From positions 3,551,588 to 3,615,587 of the forward strand of contig NZ_CP062788.1 of assembly GCF_025136295.1 (NCBI RefSeq): 64,000 nt of DNA. Reading direction: 5' to 3'. A program made the translations under genes and the position numbers. Shown piece by piece: positions 53,353 to 61,751 of the stretch. This DNA is from Aestuariispira ectoiniformans (GTDB taxonomy: Bacteria; Pseudomonadota; Alphaproteobacteria; UBA8366; Aestuariispiraceae). The notes beneath the pieces are model-generated. The model ran no database searches. It saw only the letters and a list, made by a program, of their open reading frames with translations, and was not told the DNA's origin. Within the stretch, counting starts at the first letter, position 1, and each line of letters starts with the position of its first letter.

Positions 53353-54690
53353 TTACTCCGCTGAACGATCTTCCGGTTTGGCCGCTGCCGTCTTCTTCGC
53401 AGCCGCTTTCTTGGCTGCGGTCTTTTTCGCAGAAGACTTTTTGGTCGCTGCCTTCTTGGCGGTCGATTTCTTGGCCCCAGCCTTTTTGGGTGCTGCCTTT
53501 TTGGACGGGGCCGCCTTGGCCGCAGGCGCGGCAGGAGCTGCTTCGGCGGCTTTCTTCACGCCCTCATGGAAAGGCTTGCCGTCATGAACCGCCATGGTTC
53601 CCTTGATCACTTCATCTTCCAGGTTGATGGCAAAGCCCTTGTCCTTGTCCATCATCGGCGTCAGGAAGTTCAACAGGTTCTTGGCGAAAAGCGCACTTGT
53701 CGTTTCCGGCACGCGGCTCGGGAAATTGGCATGACCGACAAGGGTAACGCCGTGTTTGGAGACGACCTTGCCATATTCGCTCAGCGGGCAGTTGCCGCCT
53801 GCTTCCACCGCCAGGTCAACGATCACCGCCCCGGGTTTCATGGTTTTCACCATTTCCTCGGTCACCAGCACCGGCGCGGGCCGCCCCGGGATCAGGGCCG
53901 TGGTGATCACGATATCCTGTTTGGCGATGGTCTGGGCAATCAGGTCCGCCTGCTTTTTCTTGTAGGCGTCCGACATTTCCTTGGCATAGCCACCGTCCGT
54001 CTGCGCCTGCAGGAATTCGTCGTCTTTGACCGCGACAAAATCCGCCCCCAGGCTCTGCACCTGTTCTTCGGTGGCGGGGCGCACATCCGTCGCGCTAACC
54101 ACGGCACCCATGCGTTTCGCCTGGGCGATGGCCTGCAAACCGGCGACGCCCACCCCCATCACGAAGACCTTGGCCGGGGGCACGGTGCCCGCCGCGGTCA
54201 TCATCATTGGCAAGGCGCGCGGATAATGTTCCAGTGCATCAAGCACCGATTTATACCCTGCAATATTGGCCTGCGAGGAAAGCACGTCCATGGACTGCGC
54301 CCGGCTGATCCGGGGGACCAGCTCCATGGCGAAGACATTGACGCCTTTTTCCGCCAGTGCCTTGATCAGTGTCGGCTGGGTCAATGCCTGCATCACGCAA
54401 AGCAGGGTCTGCCCCTTCTCCAGATAGGAGATCTCGTCGACGCCTTCATCGGCGGTCATCGGGCGCTGAACCTTCAGCACGATATCCGCGCCTTTGACGG
54501 TGCTCGCCGCATCTTTTGCGATGCTGGCCCCGGCATCGGTGAAAACGGTGTCGGCAAGGTTAGCCCCCTCACCCGCGCCGGTTTCAACCGTTACGGTCGC
54601 GCCGAGCTGTATGAATTTCTTGATTGAATCGGCTGATGCAGCCACGCGGCGTTCATACTGCCGCCGTTCCTTCAGGATGGCGATTTTCAT
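53353..54690 (-). CDS. pntAA: Transhydrogenase alpha-1 (NAD-binding) subunit with Lys/Ala-rich tail
   Basis: 445 residues, about 60 longer than the usual 380-390. Residues 1-375 form the soluble NAD(H)-binding domain I ('KERRQYERRVAASADSIKKF', 'GVGVAGLQAIAQAKRMGAVV', 'VDLAVEAGGNCPLSEYG', 'HANFPSRVPETTS'). Residues about 379-440 are a low-complexity tail of repeated AKK, TAKK and SSAKK units, like the C-terminal tail of histone H1, ending 'PEDRSAE'. No frameshift separates the two; the repeat is in frame to the stop. Possible roles: nucleic acid or membrane binding, or a localisation signal. First gene of the pnt operon; a promoter-like element is 45-70 bases upstream. Confidence 0.95.
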   Translation of the reverse strand: MKIAILKERRQYERRVAASADSIKKFIQLGATVTVETGAGEGANLADTVFTDAGASIAKDAASTVKGADIVLKVQRPMTADEGVDEISYLEKGQTLLCVMQALTQPTLIKALAEKGVNVFAMELVPRISRAQSMDVLSSQANIAGYKSVLDALEHYPRALPMMMTAAGTVPPAKVFVMGVGVAGLQAIAQAKRMGAVVSATDVRPATEEQVQSLGADFVAVKDDEFLQAQTDGGYAKEMSDAYKKKQADLIAQTIAKQDIVITTALIPGRPAPVLVTEEMVKTMKPGAVIVDLAVEAGGNCPLSEYGKVVSKHGVTLVGHANFPSRVPETTSALFAKNLLNFLTPMMDKDKGFAINLEDEVIKGTMAVHDGKPFHEGVKKAAEAAPAAPAAKAAPSKKAAPKKAGAKKSTAKKAATKKSSAKKTAAKKAAAKKTAAAKPEDRSAE

Positions 54691-54731
54691 CTATCCAAGC
54701 CCCGCTGTTCCTTATGTTATGTTGCAGCGCA

Positions 54732-54759
54732 ATAATACCAAGCTGTGAAATCGGCGCAA
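54732..54759 (-). promoter_or_regulatory. Candidate promoter of the pnt operon
   Basis: On the minus strand TTGCGC (complement of 54754-54759), 16-base spacer, TATTAT (complement of 54732-54737), about 42 bases ahead of the pntAA start. Confidence 0.45.
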
Positions 54760-55155
54760 CCGTCCCCGGCCATGCAAAGGTCACCCCTTCGCGTGAAGCC
54801 AATCACACAACAACTTTTCCTGATACTCGCACGAACTGCCCGACTGGAACCTGGGTCACTCCCCATAACTCCTCCTGTTCAAGCAGGCCCCCTTCTGCGT
54901 GGGGCATTTTTCGTCTTCAGACGAAATTATTTAGCTATCACAATAATAAAATCCTGACCGTTTGGTCAAGTTTCATATTTCCGCTGTGATTTGCCGCACA
55001 GTCTAAAGATTGTTCGTACGATTTCAACAGGCGTATTTCGCCCCCCGGCACATATATCTCAAAGGTCGATTGATCCACCGCAAAGCCCCTTTTCAAAGAT
55101 CGGCGCAGAATGCCCTATCTCAATCATCGCCTTTGAAACAATTTGGAGGTGTATT
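54760..55155. other. Divergent gap between pntAA and hsp20; possible small RNA
   Basis: No protein gene seen. On the plus strand an ACTCCTCCTG stretch (about 54868-54877; CUCCUCC is anti-Shine-Dalgarno-like) precedes a small hairpin GCCCC (54887-54891)/GGGGC (54901-54905) followed by ATTTTT, and then a second hairpin TCGTCT/AGACGA (54911-54924). This could be the 3' part of a small RNA. The rest is AT-rich, with the hsp20 leader at its end. Confidence 0.3.
55091..55138 (+). promoter_or_regulatory. Inverted repeat in the hsp20 leader
   Basis: TTTCAAAG (55091-55098) and CTTTGAAA (55131-55138) are perfectly complementary, 32 bases apart, ending six bases before the GGAGG ribosome site. This could be an RNA fold that reports heat, or an operator. 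Confidence 0.45.
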
Positions 55156-55590
55156 ATGGCTGTAGAAGATAAAAAGGTACCCGGTGCCCAGGGTAGTCAT
55201 TTCTGGCCCAACGTCTTTGATCCGCTGCGGGATTTCGGCCATGCCGTGTCGAATTTCTTCTCCCCCAGCGCGGACGCATCAAACTCGAAAGACACCTATG
55301 AAATCTCTATGGAATTGCCCGGCGTCGAGGAAAAAGACATCGACATTTCCATTCATGACAACGTCCTTACCATCATGGGTGAAAAGAAATTCGAGCAGGA
55401 GAAGAAGGAAAAGGACTATTACTTCTCCGAACGCCGCTATGGCAGTTTCCAACGGTCCTTCCGCCTGCCACCCGGCATCCAGCAAAACGACATCGACGCC
55501 CATTTCAAAAACGGCGTGCTGACAGTCAAAATCCCAAAAATGCTGGAACAGGAACCCGAACGCCAGAAAATCGACATTCGCACTGAATAA
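55156..55590 (+). CDS. Small heat-shock protein (Hsp20/alpha-crystallin)
   Basis: 144 residues from ATG 55156 (GGAGG six bases upstream). The N-terminal arm is rich in Phe/Trp ('HFWPNVFDPLRDFGHAVSNFF'). The alpha-crystallin domain spans about 45-135 ('DTYEISMELPGVEEKDIDIS', 'YFSERRYGSFQRSFRLP', 'HFKNGVLTVKIPK' with the A/GxLxxxxP-type end). It binds unfolding proteins without ATP until Hsp70/100 systems act. Single gene with its own terminator; the leader holds an inverted repeat that may regulate translation. Confidence 0.95.
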   Translation: MAVEDKKVPGAQGSHFWPNVFDPLRDFGHAVSNFFSPSADASNSKDTYEISMELPGVEEKDIDISIHDNVLTIMGEKKFEQEKKEKDYYFSERRYGSFQRSFRLPPGIQQNDIDAHFKNGVLTVKIPKMLEQEPERQKIDIRTE

Positions 55591-55601
55591 GTCAAACAGG
55601 C

Positions 55602-55630
55602 AAAAAGCCCCCGAGAAATCGGGGGCTTTT
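55602..55630. terminator. Bidirectional terminator between hsp20 and pepF
   Basis: AAAAGCCCCCGA (55603-55614) pairs with TCGGGGGCTTTT (55619-55630) around a four-base loop, with A and T runs on both sides. It serves both convergent genes. Confidence 0.92.
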
Positions 55631-55654
55631 GTGTCTCTTGACTAACCGCTTGTT

Positions 55655-57433
55655 CTATTCTTCCGCTTCCAACTCGTCGATGAAGCGGGAGATCAGGCTG
55701 AGGCCCTGTTTCCAGAATTGCGGGTCGCTGGCATCGAGGCCAAAGGGGGCCAGAAGCTCCTTGTGGCGCAGCGTGCCGCCCGCCTTCAGCATTTCCAGAT
55801 ATTTCTCCGCAAAGCCCTTGTCCGCCTTTTCATAGACCGCATAAAGCGAGTTCACGAGGCAATCGCCGAAGGCATAGGCATAGACATAAAACGGTGAATG
55901 GATGAAATGCGGGATATAGGCCCAATAGGTGCGGTAATCCTCGTCAAAGCGGATCGCATCCCCCAGGCTTTCTTCCGAAACCGCCATCCAGATCTCACCG
56001 ATCTGTTCGGAGGTTACCTCCCCTTCCTTGCGGGCGTCATGCAGACGGCGTTCGAATTCAAAGAAGGCAATCTGGCGGACCACGGTATTGAGCATATCCT
56101 CAACCTTGGCGGCCAGCATGGCCTTGCGCTTTTTCGGGTCATCCTGGTTGGACAACATGCCTTGGAAGGTCAGCATCTCACCAAAGACTGACGCGGTTTC
56201 GGCGAGCGTCAGCGGCGTATCGGCCATCAGGTGCCCCTGCACACCGGCCAGAACCTGATGCACGCCATGACCCAGTTCATGGGCAAGTGTCATCACATCG
56301 CGGGTCTTGCCCTGATAGTTCAGCAACAGATAGGGATGGGCACTGGGCACGGTGGGGTGTGCGAAGGCGCCACTCGCCTTGCCCGGACGCGCCGGGGCGT
56401 CAATCCAGGCATTGTCGAAGAAGCGTTTGCCGATATCGGCCAGTTCCGGCGAAAAGCGCCCATAGGAGGTAAGCACCGTCTCGGTCGCCTGCGGCCATTC
56501 AATCAAGCTGTCATCCTCATCCGGCAGCGGCGCCAGACGGTCCCAATAGTCCAGCTTTTCCTGGCCCAGCCATTTGGCCTTCAGCCGGTAATAGCGATGG
56601 GACAATTCCGGATAGCTGTCCCGCACGGCTTCCACCAGCGCATCAACCACCTCGTCTTCCACATAATTGGACAGGTTCCGGCTGGACACAGGGCGGGCGA
56701 AACCGCGCCAGTTGTCTTCCACCGCCTTGTCCTTGGCGAGCGTATTGGTAATTAGGGTGAAGATACGGATATTTTCCGCCAGCGTCTGGCCCAGGCTTTT
56801 GGCTGCTTCCTTGCGCTTGGCCCCGTCGCGGTCGTGCATCAGGTTGAGGATTTCGGTGTTGGTCAGATCCTCGCCCTGGAAGGGAAAACGCAATCCGGCC
56901 AGGGTTTCATCGAACAGACGAACCCAGGCGGACCGGCCCGCAACCGATTTTTCATGCAGCAGGCGTTCCAGTTCATCGGAGAGCTGGTGCTCTCGAAGGG
57001 CGCGCACATCGCGCAGCCAGGGGGCATAGCGGGCCAGTTCTTCGCTTTCCCCGATTCGCGCCTGAAGATGGTCCTCCTCCAGTCGGTTCAGTTCCAGCGA
57101 GAAGAACAGCAACGCGGTTGAAATGTCATTCACCCGTTCCTGGCTGTTCTGGAAGAACCTTCCGATTTCCGCATCGGTAACGTCCCCGGCATAAAGCAGA
57201 TAGGCATAGCTCATCACCCGCGACAGGGTTTCATCCAAAGCCTCGTAATCGGCAATAGCCTTGGCCAATTCCTCGCCTGACAGTTCCTCCAGGCGCCCCT
57301 GGAAGCTTTTGGCGAAAAGCTCCGCCTTGGCGGCGGCACTATCCATGTCTGCCTTCAGCGCCGGGCAGTCCATCCCGTCATAGAGGTCGCTCAAATCCCA
57401 GGTCGGCAGGTTTTCCAATTTGCTTTCAGCCAC
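55655..57433 (-). CDS. pepF: M3-family oligoendopeptidase F
   Basis: 592 residues, typical for PepF. The zinc site is 'LAHELGHGVHQ' (HExxH) with the second-ligand Glu in the following helix region ('LAETASVFGE'). The protein is otherwise all helical and closes over short peptides. Cytosolic; it trims oligopeptides and has been tied to protein turnover and signal-peptide removal. The presence of an Opp importer in the window gives a possible peptide source, but the genes are not linked. It starts at ATG 57433 and diverges from the acyl-CoA synthetase gene. Confidence 0.93.
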   Translation of the reverse strand: MAESKLENLPTWDLSDLYDGMDCPALKADMDSAAAKAELFAKSFQGRLEELSGEELAKAIADYEALDETLSRVMSYAYLLYAGDVTDAEIGRFFQNSQERVNDISTALLFFSLELNRLEEDHLQARIGESEELARYAPWLRDVRALREHQLSDELERLLHEKSVAGRSAWVRLFDETLAGLRFPFQGEDLTNTEILNLMHDRDGAKRKEAAKSLGQTLAENIRIFTLITNTLAKDKAVEDNWRGFARPVSSRNLSNYVEDEVVDALVEAVRDSYPELSHRYYRLKAKWLGQEKLDYWDRLAPLPDEDDSLIEWPQATETVLTSYGRFSPELADIGKRFFDNAWIDAPARPGKASGAFAHPTVPSAHPYLLLNYQGKTRDVMTLAHELGHGVHQVLAGVQGHLMADTPLTLAETASVFGEMLTFQGMLSNQDDPKKRKAMLAAKVEDMLNTVVRQIAFFEFERRLHDARKEGEVTSEQIGEIWMAVSEESLGDAIRFDEDYRTYWAYIPHFIHSPFYVYAYAFGDCLVNSLYAVYEKADKGFAEKYLEMLKAGGTLRHKELLAPFGLDASDPQFWKQGLSLISRFIDELEAEE

Positions 57434-57563
57434 GTTTGTTTCCTATGCATCTTTACTCTGACCACTCAAGCCCGATATATGATTATGCGAGAATAAGAAC
57501 AAGTATTGTCGGGTTTTTTTGTCGCCGCGGGGAGACGGCAAAAAAACTCCAGGGGAATCGTCC

Positions 57564-59360
57564 GTGATTGATTATGATAATGTAAAAAACCTGCCGTCCA
57601 TGTTTTTCGATCAGGCGGCTCGGCTCAAAGACGCACCCTTTCTTTGGTCCAAGAAGGACGGTCAATGGCTGAGCCAGAGCTGGTCCCAGGTCGCCGATGA
57701 GACCAACCGCCTGTCGCGGGGCCTGCGCGCCAAAGGCGTCAAGCCGGGCGACCGTGTGCTTTTGCTATCGGAAAACCGGCCGAAATGGCTGATGGCGGAT
57801 GTGGCAATCATGGCAACCGGTGCGATTACCACACCTGCCTATACCACCAACACCGAAGCCGACCATCTGCATATCCTGCACGACAGCGGGGCCAGGGTCG
57901 CCATCGTCTCCACAGCGAAACTCGCCAAACGCTTCCTGCCCGCCGCCGTGCAGGCAGGCCTGGACCTGGTCATTGTCATGGAGGAACCCGACAACCGTCC
58001 GGGTCAGTCCCTGCATATCGAAACATGGGATGACATGCTGGCGCTCGGCGCGGAACAACCCGATGACGTCATGGACCTGGTGAACGCCCAAAAGCGAGGC
58101 GACACCTGCTGCATCATCTACACCTCCGGGACCAGCGGCACCCCTAACGGCGTGATGTTGAGCCATGGCGCAATCATTTCCAACTGCATGGGCGCAGAAG
58201 ACGTGCTGCAGCATCTGCCCGGCTATGGCGAAGCGCCTGAGGTCTTCCTGTCCTTCCTGCCGCTCAGCCATTCCTATGAACATACGGCGGGGCAATTCGT
58301 TCCCGTCGCCTGGGGGGCGCAGATCTATTATGCGGAAAGCATCGACAAGCTGATCAACAATATCGCAGAGGTTCGCCCGACCATCATGGTGTCGGTGCCG
58401 CGCCTTTACGAAACAATCCGCGGACGTGTCCTCAAGGGGGCGGAGCAAGCAGACGGCCTGAAGGCAAAGATGCTCTACAAGGCCGTCGAACTGGGTGCCA
58501 AGGCCTATCAGGACCCGAAGTCGCTTACCTTTACGGAACGGCTGCTTAACCGCCTGCTGGATAAACTGGTCCGGCGCAAGGTGCAGGAACGTTTCGGTGG
58601 CCGCCTGAAGGCCTTCGTCTCAGGCGGCGGACCGCTGAATTACGACGTTGGCCTGTTCTTCCTGGCATTGGGTCTGCGGGTGCTGCAAGGATACGGCCAG
58701 ACAGAATCAGCACCGGTTGCCGCCGTCAATCGCTGTGAGTTGAACGACCTCTGCACTGTCGGTCCGCCGATGAAGGATGTAGAGGTGAAAATCGCGGAAG
58801 ACGGCGAAATCCTGATCCGCGGCGAACTGGTGATGAACGGCTATTGGAAACAGCCGGAACGAACCGCCGAGGTCATCATCGACGGTTGGTTGCATACCGG
58901 CGACATCGGTGAATTGAACGAAAACGGCTATCTCAAGATCACCGACCGCAAGAAGGACATCATCGTCAATTCCGGCGGCGACAATATCTCGCCGCAACGG
59001 GTGGAGGGTATTCTCTGCCTGGAACCGGAGATCGAACAATGCATGATCTATGGCGACAATCGCCCGCATCTGGTCGGCATCATCGTTCCCAACCAGGAAT
59101 TCATCGAGACCTGGTGCAAGGAAAACAATGTCGACCCGAAAACGCTCACTGCAGATGACAAGGCCTTCAAATCCGCCATCCACGCCGCAGTCGACCGTGC
59201 GAACAAGAAGATGTCCGTGATTGAGAAAGTTCGGCGCTTTGCCCTTGTCATGGAGCCGTTCAGCGTGGAAAACGAGATGTTGACACCTTCCATGAAAGTC
59301 CGGCGTCATGTGGTCAAACATACATACGGTCAGGTACTGAACGACCTGTACAAAAAGTAA
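57564..59360 (+). CDS. Long-chain acyl-CoA synthetase (FAA1-type)
   Basis: About 598 residues from GTG 57564 (GGGGAA upstream); the frame also opens at TTG 57519, less likely. The AMP-binding P-loop 'IIYTSGTSGTPNGVMLSH', 'FLPLSHSYEHTAGQF', 'GYGQTESAPV' and the C-terminal hinge 'LKITDRKKDIIVNSGGDNIS' place it with eukaryote-like long-chain fatty-acid-CoA ligases (AMP-forming). It activates fatty acids for beta-oxidation or lipid synthesis. It is followed 22 bases later by an OsmC-type gene. No other beta-oxidation genes are in the window. Confidence 0.9.
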   Translation: MIDYDNVKNLPSMFFDQAARLKDAPFLWSKKDGQWLSQSWSQVADETNRLSRGLRAKGVKPGDRVLLLSENRPKWLMADVAIMATGAITTPAYTTNTEADHLHILHDSGARVAIVSTAKLAKRFLPAAVQAGLDLVIVMEEPDNRPGQSLHIETWDDMLALGAEQPDDVMDLVNAQKRGDTCCIIYTSGTSGTPNGVMLSHGAIISNCMGAEDVLQHLPGYGEAPEVFLSFLPLSHSYEHTAGQFVPVAWGAQIYYAESIDKLINNIAEVRPTIMVSVPRLYETIRGRVLKGAEQADGLKAKMLYKAVELGAKAYQDPKSLTFTERLLNRLLDKLVRRKVQERFGGRLKAFVSGGGPLNYDVGLFFLALGLRVLQGYGQTESAPVAAVNRCELNDLCTVGPPMKDVEVKIAEDGEILIRGELVMNGYWKQPERTAEVIIDGWLHTGDIGELNENGYLKITDRKKDIIVNSGGDNISPQRVEGILCLEPEIEQCMIYGDNRPHLVGIIVPNQEFIETWCKENNVDPKTLTADDKAFKSAIHAAVDRANKKMSVIEKVRRFALVMEPFSVENEMLTPSMKVRRHVVKHTYGQVLNDLYKK

Positions 59361-59382
59361 TCGAAAAGACGGGAATGAAGTT

Positions 59383-59805
59383 ATGAATGTACGCGCCAAA
59401 TGGGTTGAAGGTCATCGTTTCATCGGCAGCAATGCCAATGGTCACGGCATCGTCATGGACGGGTCCGGCGCTGACGATCCGCAAGGCCGCCTGGGCCCGA
59501 GCCCGATGGAACTGCTGTTGCTGGGCGTAGCTGGCTGTTCCGGAATCGACGTGGTCCATATCCTCAAAAAGTCCCGCGAGGATGTTGTTGACTGTGTCGT
59601 CGATGTGGACGGCAAGCGCGCCGATACCGAACCGAAAGTCTTCACCGATATTCATATGATCTATACCGTCACCGGCAAGGGTCTGACCCCGGCCAAGGTA
59701 GAGCGTGCGGTTGAGCTGTCGGCAGAGAAATATTGCTCTGCATCGGTCATGATGGGCAAGGCCGCCAATATCACGCGCGAGATCAAGATCATCGAAGCGG
59801 AATAA
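59383..59805 (+). CDS. OsmC-family thiol protein
   Basis: 140 residues. The two OsmC-type cysteines are in 'LGVAGCSGIDVVHIL' and 'SAEKYCSASVMMG'; Arg-type peroxide pocket marks are less clear. It is of the YhfA-like OsmC subgroup, distinct from the Ohr at 25291. Possible role: organic peroxide or small-molecule thiol chemistry. It follows the acyl-CoA synthetase by 22 bases and is probably co-transcribed, which suggests lipid peroxide protection, but that is inference. Confidence 0.85.
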   Translation: MNVRAKWVEGHRFIGSNANGHGIVMDGSGADDPQGRLGPSPMELLLLGVAGCSGIDVVHILKKSREDVVDCVVDVDGKRADTEPKVFTDIHMIYTVTGKGLTPAKVERAVELSAEKYCSASVMMGKAANITREIKIIEAE

Positions 59806-59983
59806 GCCGCCACCAACCGAATTTTCAGGGGGCGTTGCAGCGATGTGGCGCCCCTTTTCCACATCTGAAATACGACAACCTGTCTTTAATAGAGCAGTTC
59901 ACACCGCCCAGAGGCATTTTCCCCGTGAGAAGCTGACATAAAGTCGCTGCTCTGGACGTAGGTGACTGTGGGTTACTGGAACA

Positions 59984-60979
59984 ATGGAACTGAATTCCCG
60001 GACTTCGGCGCTTTCGGTCGGCCTGATCCCGCTGGACCGGTTTACGATGACGCCTTTCGCGTCTTTCCTGGATGTTCTGCGTCTGGCCGCCGACAAGGGT
60101 GACCGCAGCGAGCAGCGCAACTGCACCTGGGTCGTCACCGCGCCGGGCAACAGCATGGTCACGGCCAGTTCCGGTGTCCAGATCGCCACCAGCCGCCAGC
60201 CCCCCGACCCCCGCCAGTTCGACTATATCGCCGTCTTTGGCGGCTTGTTGCGCACGGGCACAGAACTGAACGCCGAAACGCTGGCCTATCTGAGGCATGC
60301 GGACGAACTGGGCATTCCGCTGATCGGGGTGTGCACCGGCTCATACGCGTTGATGAAGGCCGGCCTGATGAAAGACCGGCGCTGCTGTGTAAGCTGGTTC
60401 CATCACCGCGACTATCTGGATCGCTTTGACGATGCCAAGCTGGAAACAGGTCAGCTTTTCCTGGAAGACGAGGACCGCATCACCTGCGCAGGCGGCGCAG
60501 GCGCCGGGGACCTGGCGCTATGGCTGGTCAAGCGGCACCTGGGGGAACGCTGGGCCCGCAAATGCCAGCGCATCATGATGCTGGAGGAGGCACGCCCGCC
60601 GACCCGCTCCCAACCCCTGCCCTCACTTTCTGCAAAAGTAACGGACCCGGTGATCCGCCGTGTCGTGCTCACCATCGAACGGAATTTGAGTGAACAGGTA
60701 ACGACGGCGGAACTGTCGGACGCCGTCAACATGTCCCGCCGTCATCTGGAAAGGAAGTTCCGCAAGGAACTAGATATGGGCGTACAGGAATTTGTGCGTG
60801 AATTGCGCCTGCAGCTTGCCCGCGACCTGATCATAAACACCACGCAGGCGATCACCGATATCGCCTATGAATGTGGTTTTCGCCATCACACCCATTTTTC
60901 GGCGCTGTTCCGCAAGAAATACGGCGTCTCACCCAAGCGCCTGCGTGATGAACAAATCATGCCGGAGGACGTTTATTAG
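59984..60979 (+). CDS. GlxA-type AraC regulator with DJ-1/PfpI sensor domain
   Basis: 331 residues. The N-terminal DJ-1/PfpI-like domain (about 10-195) has a cysteine elbow 'LIGVCTGSYALMKAGL'. The C-terminal AraC DNA-binding domain (about 225-325) has two helix-turn-helix units ('QVTTAELSDAVNMSRRHLER', 'QAITDIAYECGFRHHTHFSALFR'). Regulators of this shape control catabolism of carnitine (CdhR), glycine betaine (GbdR) and arginine. A butyrobetaine-hydroxylase-like gene is in this window but 43 kb away, so a link is a guess. It converges on the NIPSNAP gene with three bases between stops. Confidence 0.88.
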   Translation: MELNSRTSALSVGLIPLDRFTMTPFASFLDVLRLAADKGDRSEQRNCTWVVTAPGNSMVTASSGVQIATSRQPPDPRQFDYIAVFGGLLRTGTELNAETLAYLRHADELGIPLIGVCTGSYALMKAGLMKDRRCCVSWFHHRDYLDRFDDAKLETGQLFLEDEDRITCAGGAGAGDLALWLVKRHLGERWARKCQRIMMLEEARPPTRSQPLPSLSAKVTDPVIRRVVLTIERNLSEQVTTAELSDAVNMSRRHLERKFRKELDMGVQEFVRELRLQLARDLIINTTQAITDIAYECGFRHHTHFSALFRKKYGVSPKRLRDEQIMPEDVY

Positions 60980-60982
60980 TCC

Positions 60983-61663
60983 TCAAAGAGCCGTCAGGCG
61001 CAGGACTTCCGGCTTGCGCGCCAGTGCTGGGAAAAGGTTCTCGGGAATATCATCACGCCAGCCGCTTTGCACATTCAGCCGTTGCGTGAAGGACCGTTCC
61101 TCGTCAACTCCATCAAAGAAGGCGATCCATGCGAAAACGCGGTCGCCACGGACCGGCAGGCGCGGGAAACTGTTTTCAACCTCAGCCGTAGCCAGCGCGG
61201 CAACAACCTCTCCACCGCTGGCCGCCACCAATGGCACCATTACCGCCTCAAAAAAAGCGTTAAAGTCAGCCGCACCGACCGATGCAAGGTCATGGATCGT
61301 AATCCGCATCAGCGGCGGCCTTGCCGACAAGGCCATATCCAGCCCCTGCCCCCCTGCGGCGGGGCGTAGTAACAGCACATTATCAGAATCCCGCATGGTC
61401 GCATTCGCTGCCGCCCCATGTTCATTCCAGACCGGCCCACCGTAAAAGGCGGAAAGCGCCTGGCGTCGTGCCTCCATATCAGCAAATCCGCGCATCCAGA
61501 CGAAACGGTCCGGGTCCTCTTCATCCCGGTACCGCCCCAGAACTGTCATGCCGCAAATATTCTGGCTTTCGATGAATTGCTCTTCGAACAGGTCGATCAG
61601 GGTCTCGCGTTTACCACCAAAAAGCGTGTATTGGCGCAATTCAAAAATGGAAAGATCACTCAT
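60983..61663 (-). CDS. NIPSNAP-family protein
   Basis: 226 residues from ATG 61663 (GAGGA seven bases upstream); an upstream start 24 codons earlier overlaps the divergent promoter region. The N-terminal half is a NIPSNAP/dimeric alpha-beta barrel unit ('IFELRQYTLFGGKRETLIDLFEEQF', 'GRYRDEEDPDRFVWMRGFADM'), and the C-terminal part (about 115-215) seems a second degenerate unit. NIPSNAP proteins occur in vesicle-related and bacterial operons with unclear activity. It is divergent from a WYL regulator, which likely controls it. Confidence 0.8.
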   Translation of the reverse strand: MSDLSIFELRQYTLFGGKRETLIDLFEEQFIESQNICGMTVLGRYRDEEDPDRFVWMRGFADMEARRQALSAFYGGPVWNEHGAAANATMRDSDNVLLLRPAAGGQGLDMALSARPPLMRITIHDLASVGAADFNAFFEAVMVPLVAASGGEVVAALATAEVENSFPRLPVRGDRVFAWIAFFDGVDEERSFTQRLNVQSGWRDDIPENLFPALARKPEVLRLTAL

Positions 61664-61719
61664 TACTTTGTCCTCGGCTGATGTCTCTTGGTTGCACTGC
61701 CTGTCTAGCAGGCTATAGT

Positions 61720-61734
61720 TGACATCAAGTGTCA
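61720..61734. promoter_or_regulatory. Inverted repeat between the NIPSNAP and WYL-regulator genes
   Basis: TGACATCAAGTGTCA (arms TGACA/TGTCA) lies between the divergent starts, 18 bases from the regulator's ATG. It overlaps TTGACA (61719-61724), a -35-like hexamer for the regulator. Possible operator for autoregulation. Confidence 0.45.
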
Positions 61735-61751
61735 TCTATTTTGGAACCGCC

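Noticed and set aside
43829-54890. Exact 16-base repeat CTGTTCAAGCAGGCCC at 43829-43844 and 54875-54890
   Set aside because: One such match is about what chance predicts in 64 kb, and the flanks do not resemble each other.
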